Of a stretch of 64,000 nucleotides of DNA, positions 61,257 to 64,000 are shown in pieces (the stretch's first letter is position 1; each line of letters begins with the position of its first letter). This DNA comes from Ferirhizobium litorale (GTDB lineage: Bacteria > Pseudomonadota > Alphaproteobacteria > Rhizobiales > Rhizobiaceae): assembly GCA_030028905.1 (NCBI GenBank), contig JALDYZ010000003.1, forward strand, positions 454,349-518,348. The letters run 5' to 3'. Below the pieces are notes generated by a model that was not told the DNA's origin, searched no databases, and saw nothing but the letters and a program-made list of their open reading frames with translations. A program made the position numbers and the translations under genes.

Positions 61257-62849
61257 ATGTCTTCGATCGTGCTTTCAGGGCTTTCCTGGACAAAACCGGA
61301 CGGTGACCAGGTATTTCAGGGCCTCGATCTGTCGTTCGGACCGGAACGGACCGGTTTGGTCGGCCGAAACGGCGTGGGCAAAACGACCCTGCTCAAAATT
61401 ATCGCCGGAGTCCTGCCTCCGTCAGCAGGATCTCTGTCCATCGAGGGCAAGGTCGTGCTCGTCCGGCAGATGCTGGATGCGGATCCACACGAAACAGTGG
61501 CTGATCTTTTCGGTGCAAGGCAGGCTATCGAGTTGCTCGCGCGGGCAGAAAATGGAACCGCCAGCCTGGAAGACCTTGTGGAGGCCGATTGGACAGTCAG
61601 GGAGCGGATGCTCTCGGCTCTGGTCCGCTTCGGGCTGGCTGCCGATCCGGAGATGCTGATCAGCCGACTATCGGGAGGACAACGCACGCGCGCTGCTCTT
61701 GCGGCGGCTCTCTTCAAGGAGCCGGATTTTCTTCTTCTTGATGAACCGACCAACAACCTGGACAGAGGCGGGCGGCAAGCGGTCCTTGACCTTCTCGGCA
61801 GATGGAGAGGTGGAGCCATTGTCATCAGCCACGATCGCGGACTGCTTGAATACATGGATGCCATCGTCGAATTGACCACGCTTGGAGCGAAACGCTACGG
61901 CGGCAACTGGAGTGGCTACGAGGCAGCGAAGGCAATCGAGTTGTATGCTGCCGAGCAGAGCTTGGCACATGCCCAAAAAACCGCCGAGGAAATCGACCGC
62001 AAGGCGCAGGTCCTAGCGGAACGACAGGACAGGCGGAATGCATCGGGTACCCGCAAAGCAGCAAAGGGAGATATGCCAAAGATTCTCCTCGGTCGGCGCA
62101 AGAGCAATGCGGAGGCCAGCCGGGGCAAGGTGGCGGAACTCGCCGAGCGCCAGCGCATCGATGCGCTGGACACGGTTGCTTCCGCCAAGGCGCGGATCGA
62201 GGTGCTCCAGCCATTTTCCGTGCATCTTCCAGCAACAAACCTGCCTGTCGGCAAGGCAGTATTGTCGCTCGATCGTGTTACCGCGGGTTATGATCACGGA
62301 CATCCCGTTTTCCGGGATCTTTCCTTTTCGATCGTCGGTCCGCAACGTACAGCGCTTGCCGGCCCGAACGGGTCCGGCAAGACGACATTGCTGAAAATGA
62401 TCGCAGGAAAGATTGTGCCCATCATCGGCAAGGTCACCGCTTCTGTCCCTTCCGCGATGCTGGACCAGAGTGTCAGCCTTCTCGATCGTAATGAAACGAT
62501 CCTCGCCAATTTCAGGCGACTGAACCCCGGAGCGACGGAAAATGCCTGCCGGGCCACTTTGGCAAGTTTTCGCTTTCGTGCGGATGCCGCCCTTCAGCGC
62601 GTGGAAACGTTGAGCGGAGGACAGATCTTGCGCGCCGGCCTTGCCTGCGTGCTCGGCGGCTCCACACCCCCGTCTCTGTTGATCCTGGATGAACCGACCA
62701 ATCATCTCGACATCGAGTCCATCGAGACGGTAGAAGCCGTGTTGAGGGCCTATGACGGCGCGCTTTTGATCGTCAGCCACGACGACGCCTTTCTCGAAAA
62801 TATCGAGATAGACAGGCGGCTGGATTTCGGTGGCGTTCCGTTAAATTAG
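61257..62849 (+). CDS. ABC-F family ATPase (ribosome-associated)
   Basis: The 530-residue protein has two ABC modules without membrane spans. Module 1 has Walker A GRNGVGKTT, signature LSGGQRTR and Walker B DFLLLDEPTNNLDRGGRQAV; a charged linker (residues about 205-300) follows. Module 2 has Walker A GPNGSGKTT, signature LSGGQILR and Walker B LLILDEPTNHLDIESIETVE. Such proteins bind the ribosome E-site and act in translation control or in antibiotic target protection. The divergent TetR gene suggests drug-inducible expression. The linker is of the length seen in Uup- or EttA-like members, so resistance is a hypothesis only. Confidence 0.88.
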   Translation: MSSIVLSGLSWTKPDGDQVFQGLDLSFGPERTGLVGRNGVGKTTLLKIIAGVLPPSAGSLSIEGKVVLVRQMLDADPHETVADLFGARQAIELLARAENGTASLEDLVEADWTVRERMLSALVRFGLAADPEMLISRLSGGQRTRAALAAALFKEPDFLLLDEPTNNLDRGGRQAVLDLLGRWRGGAIVISHDRGLLEYMDAIVELTTLGAKRYGGNWSGYEAAKAIELYAAEQSLAHAQKTAEEIDRKAQVLAERQDRRNASGTRKAAKGDMPKILLGRRKSNAEASRGKVAELAERQRIDALDTVASAKARIEVLQPFSVHLPATNLPVGKAVLSLDRVTAGYDHGHPVFRDLSFSIVGPQRTALAGPNGSGKTTLLKMIAGKIVPIIGKVTASVPSAMLDQSVSLLDRNETILANFRRLNPGATENACRATLASFRFRADAALQRVETLSGGQILRAGLACVLGGSTPPSLLILDEPTNHLDIESIETVEAVLRAYDGALLIVSHDDAFLENIEIDRRLDFGGVPLN

Positions 62850-62908
62850 CCAGGCGGAAAGCGCACTTACTGCCTCACTTAGGTAATTTCTCCAGCGTGG
62901 ATGCAATC

Positions 62909-63862
62909 ATGTCTCAACCAGTTTACGACCCTCAACTCGCCGCCGTTCTGGCAACGATCGGAGACTTCGTTCCAACGGGGATGACCCTGGATCGCTTGCC
63001 CTATTTCCGAGCGATAAGCAGCCCGACCAGAGAGGACCTGCTGCGGGATCACCCTGTCGATTGCGTCGATCATCGGATCATGGGGTTCGATGGCGGCGAA
63101 ATCCTGGTTTCGGTCATTTCGCGCAGGGACCATCACCAAGCCGGCCCCGCGATCTATTTCCTGCATGGTGGCGGCATGGTCATGGGCAATCGTTTTGCCG
63201 GTGCTGGCCCCCTTATTGACTGGGCGATCAGGCATGACGCAGTCTGCGTGACGGTCGAGTACCGGCTGGCACCGGAACATCCGGCACCAATTCCGGTGGA
63301 AGATTGCTATGCCGGCCTGGTATGGATGGCGTCTCACTCGGTGGAGCTCAAGTTCGATCCGGAGCGCCTGGTGATCTTCGGCGGCAGCGGCGGCGGCGGA
63401 CTTGCGGCGGGCACGACGCTGATGGCGCGAGACCGGAACGGTCCGCGATTGTTGGGCCAGTTGTTGCAGTGCCCTATGATCGACGATCGGAACAGCACAG
63501 TGTCTGCCAGCCGCTATGATGGTGTCGGTGTGTGGGACACGACCAGTAATAAGACTGCCTGGCAGGCAGTGCTCGGCGAGGACTGCGGTGGGGCCAACGT
63601 GTCCCCCTATAGCGCACCGGCGCGGGTCACCGATCTCGCCGGACTGCCGCCGACCTTCATCGATGTCGGCGCGTGCGAAGTTTTTCGTGATGAGGCCATC
63701 GATTATGCGGTCCGAATTCTGGCATCGGGCGGTCAATGCGAACTGCATGTCTGGGGCGGAGCCTTTCATGGTTTTTACGATATCGCCCCTCAGTCCGACC
63801 TTGCCCGGGCTTGCGTCAGCGCCCGCAATAGCTGGCTTGAGCGGTTGTTGAGGTGGGATTGA
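62909..63862 (+). CDS. HSL-type alpha/beta hydrolase
   Basis: The 317-residue protein has the hormone-sensitive lipase-like HGGG oxyanion motif (AIYFLHGGGMVMGNRFAGAG), then VTVEYRLAPEHPAPIPVEDC, the nucleophile segment ERLVIFGGSGGGGLAAGTTL (usually GDSAGG; here GGSGGG keeps Ser), the acid in FIDVGACEVFRDEAID, and the His in LHVWGGAFHGFYDIA. Cytosolic esterase with unknown substrate. The ATG at 62909 is used; a GTG at 62897 is an alternative. It is 59 bp after the ABC-F gene in the same direction, so co-transcription is possible. Confidence 0.85.
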   Translation: MSQPVYDPQLAAVLATIGDFVPTGMTLDRLPYFRAISSPTREDLLRDHPVDCVDHRIMGFDGGEILVSVISRRDHHQAGPAIYFLHGGGMVMGNRFAGAGPLIDWAIRHDAVCVTVEYRLAPEHPAPIPVEDCYAGLVWMASHSVELKFDPERLVIFGGSGGGGLAAGTTLMARDRNGPRLLGQLLQCPMIDDRNSTVSASRYDGVGVWDTTSNKTAWQAVLGEDCGGANVSPYSAPARVTDLAGLPPTFIDVGACEVFRDEAIDYAVRILASGGQCELHVWGGAFHGFYDIAPQSDLARACVSARNSWLERLLRWD

Positions 63863-63932
63863 GCATGTCGTGGCGTTTCGGCTCATCGAAATCCTGGAAC
63901 AAACAGGCAAGAATGATCGTCGCCAGCCCAAT

Positions 63933-64000
63933 GTGTGTTTCGGCATGCAAATTTGACCCCCTTGGCGGGGTAATCGGCGTCCAATTTTGACCCCCCTCAG
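63933..64000. mobile_element. Probable left end of an IS21-family element (cut by window edge)
   Basis: Near-identical 21-bp units CGGCATGCAAATTTGACCCC (63941-63960 plus C) and CGGCGTCCAATTTTGACCCC (63975-63994 plus C) are repeated 34 bp apart and carry the CAAATTTGACCCC/CAATTTTGACCCC core that IS21-like ends contain as multiple terminal repeats. A TGTGTTTCGG start lies at 63933. The transposase genes would lie beyond the window. Confidence 0.55.

Noticed and set aside
1..64000. CRISPR array, tRNA or rRNA genes
   Set aside because: No regularly spaced identical repeats longer than the listed tandem repeat were seen and no rRNA- or tRNA-like sequence was recognised by reading.

Overview
The window looks like an accessory region (plasmid, chromid or genomic island) from an alphaproteobacterium of the Hyphomicrobiales/Rhizobiaceae. 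The reasons are the DUF982 and DUF1127 small proteins, a complete Sinorhizobium-style ectoine utilisation locus, a seven-gene HAAT (liv-type) ABC operon, and IS66, IS110, Tn3 and IS21-type debris. This taxonomic call is inference from gene families, since no rRNA or housekeeping gene is present. No rRNA, tRNA, CRISPR array or phage module was seen.

Layout. 0-8.5 kb: a divergent TetR/DUF417 pair with palindromic operators, then decayed material (an RND pump tail, a LacI fragment, the tail of a second tetR) around a CMD/cupin gene pair, a DUF3095 gene and a second cupin. 8.7-13.1 kb: a two-gene RND efflux operon with a strong terminator. 13.3-16.8 kb: a YeeE-type membrane protein, a TauE/SafE remnant, a Met/His-rich periplasmic peptide, and a cytochrome b plus molybdopterin oxidoreductase pair. 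17-22.7 kb: an OprP-type porin and a sensor kinase, each preceded by a nearly identical 530-bp leader, with a LuxR-type regulator and an IS66 remnant between them. 22.8-25.6 kb: Tn3 remnant, AbiE-like toxin-antitoxin pair 1 and an IS110 remnant. 25.8-32.5 kb: tetR, amidohydrolase and liv operon. 32.7-36.2 kb: DUF1778/GNAT toxin-antitoxin pair, AbiE-like pair 2 and another IS110 remnant. 36.5-41 kb: sodium/alanine-type symporter, MliC-like lysozyme inhibitor, Tat-exported AstE/AspA-type protein, and a Fic remnant.

41.1-53.6 kb is the core: an ectoine/hydroxyectoine uptake and degradation locus. EhuBCDA imports the solute. DoeA opens the ring and DoeB removes the acetyl group. EutB and EutC are predicted to process the hydroxylated branch. 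DoeD and DoeC convert diaminobutyrate to aspartate. EnuR (MocR type) and DoeX (Lrp type) are the regulators. EutA is not in the locus.

53.6-64 kb: a DoxX-like gene fused at its tail to HD-hydrolase debris, an FAD monooxygenase, an aldehyde dehydrogenase, an AraC regulator, an exported alpha/beta hydrolase, a divergent TetR/ABC-F pair around a 14-bp palindrome, an HSL-type hydrolase, and what looks like the terminal repeats of an IS21-family element at the right edge.

The most unusual features are the duplicated leader in front of two unrelated genes, the two AbiE-like modules that each keep the antitoxin but have a broken toxin, and the cupin gene whose 5' end was replaced by the antisense of a tetR tail.
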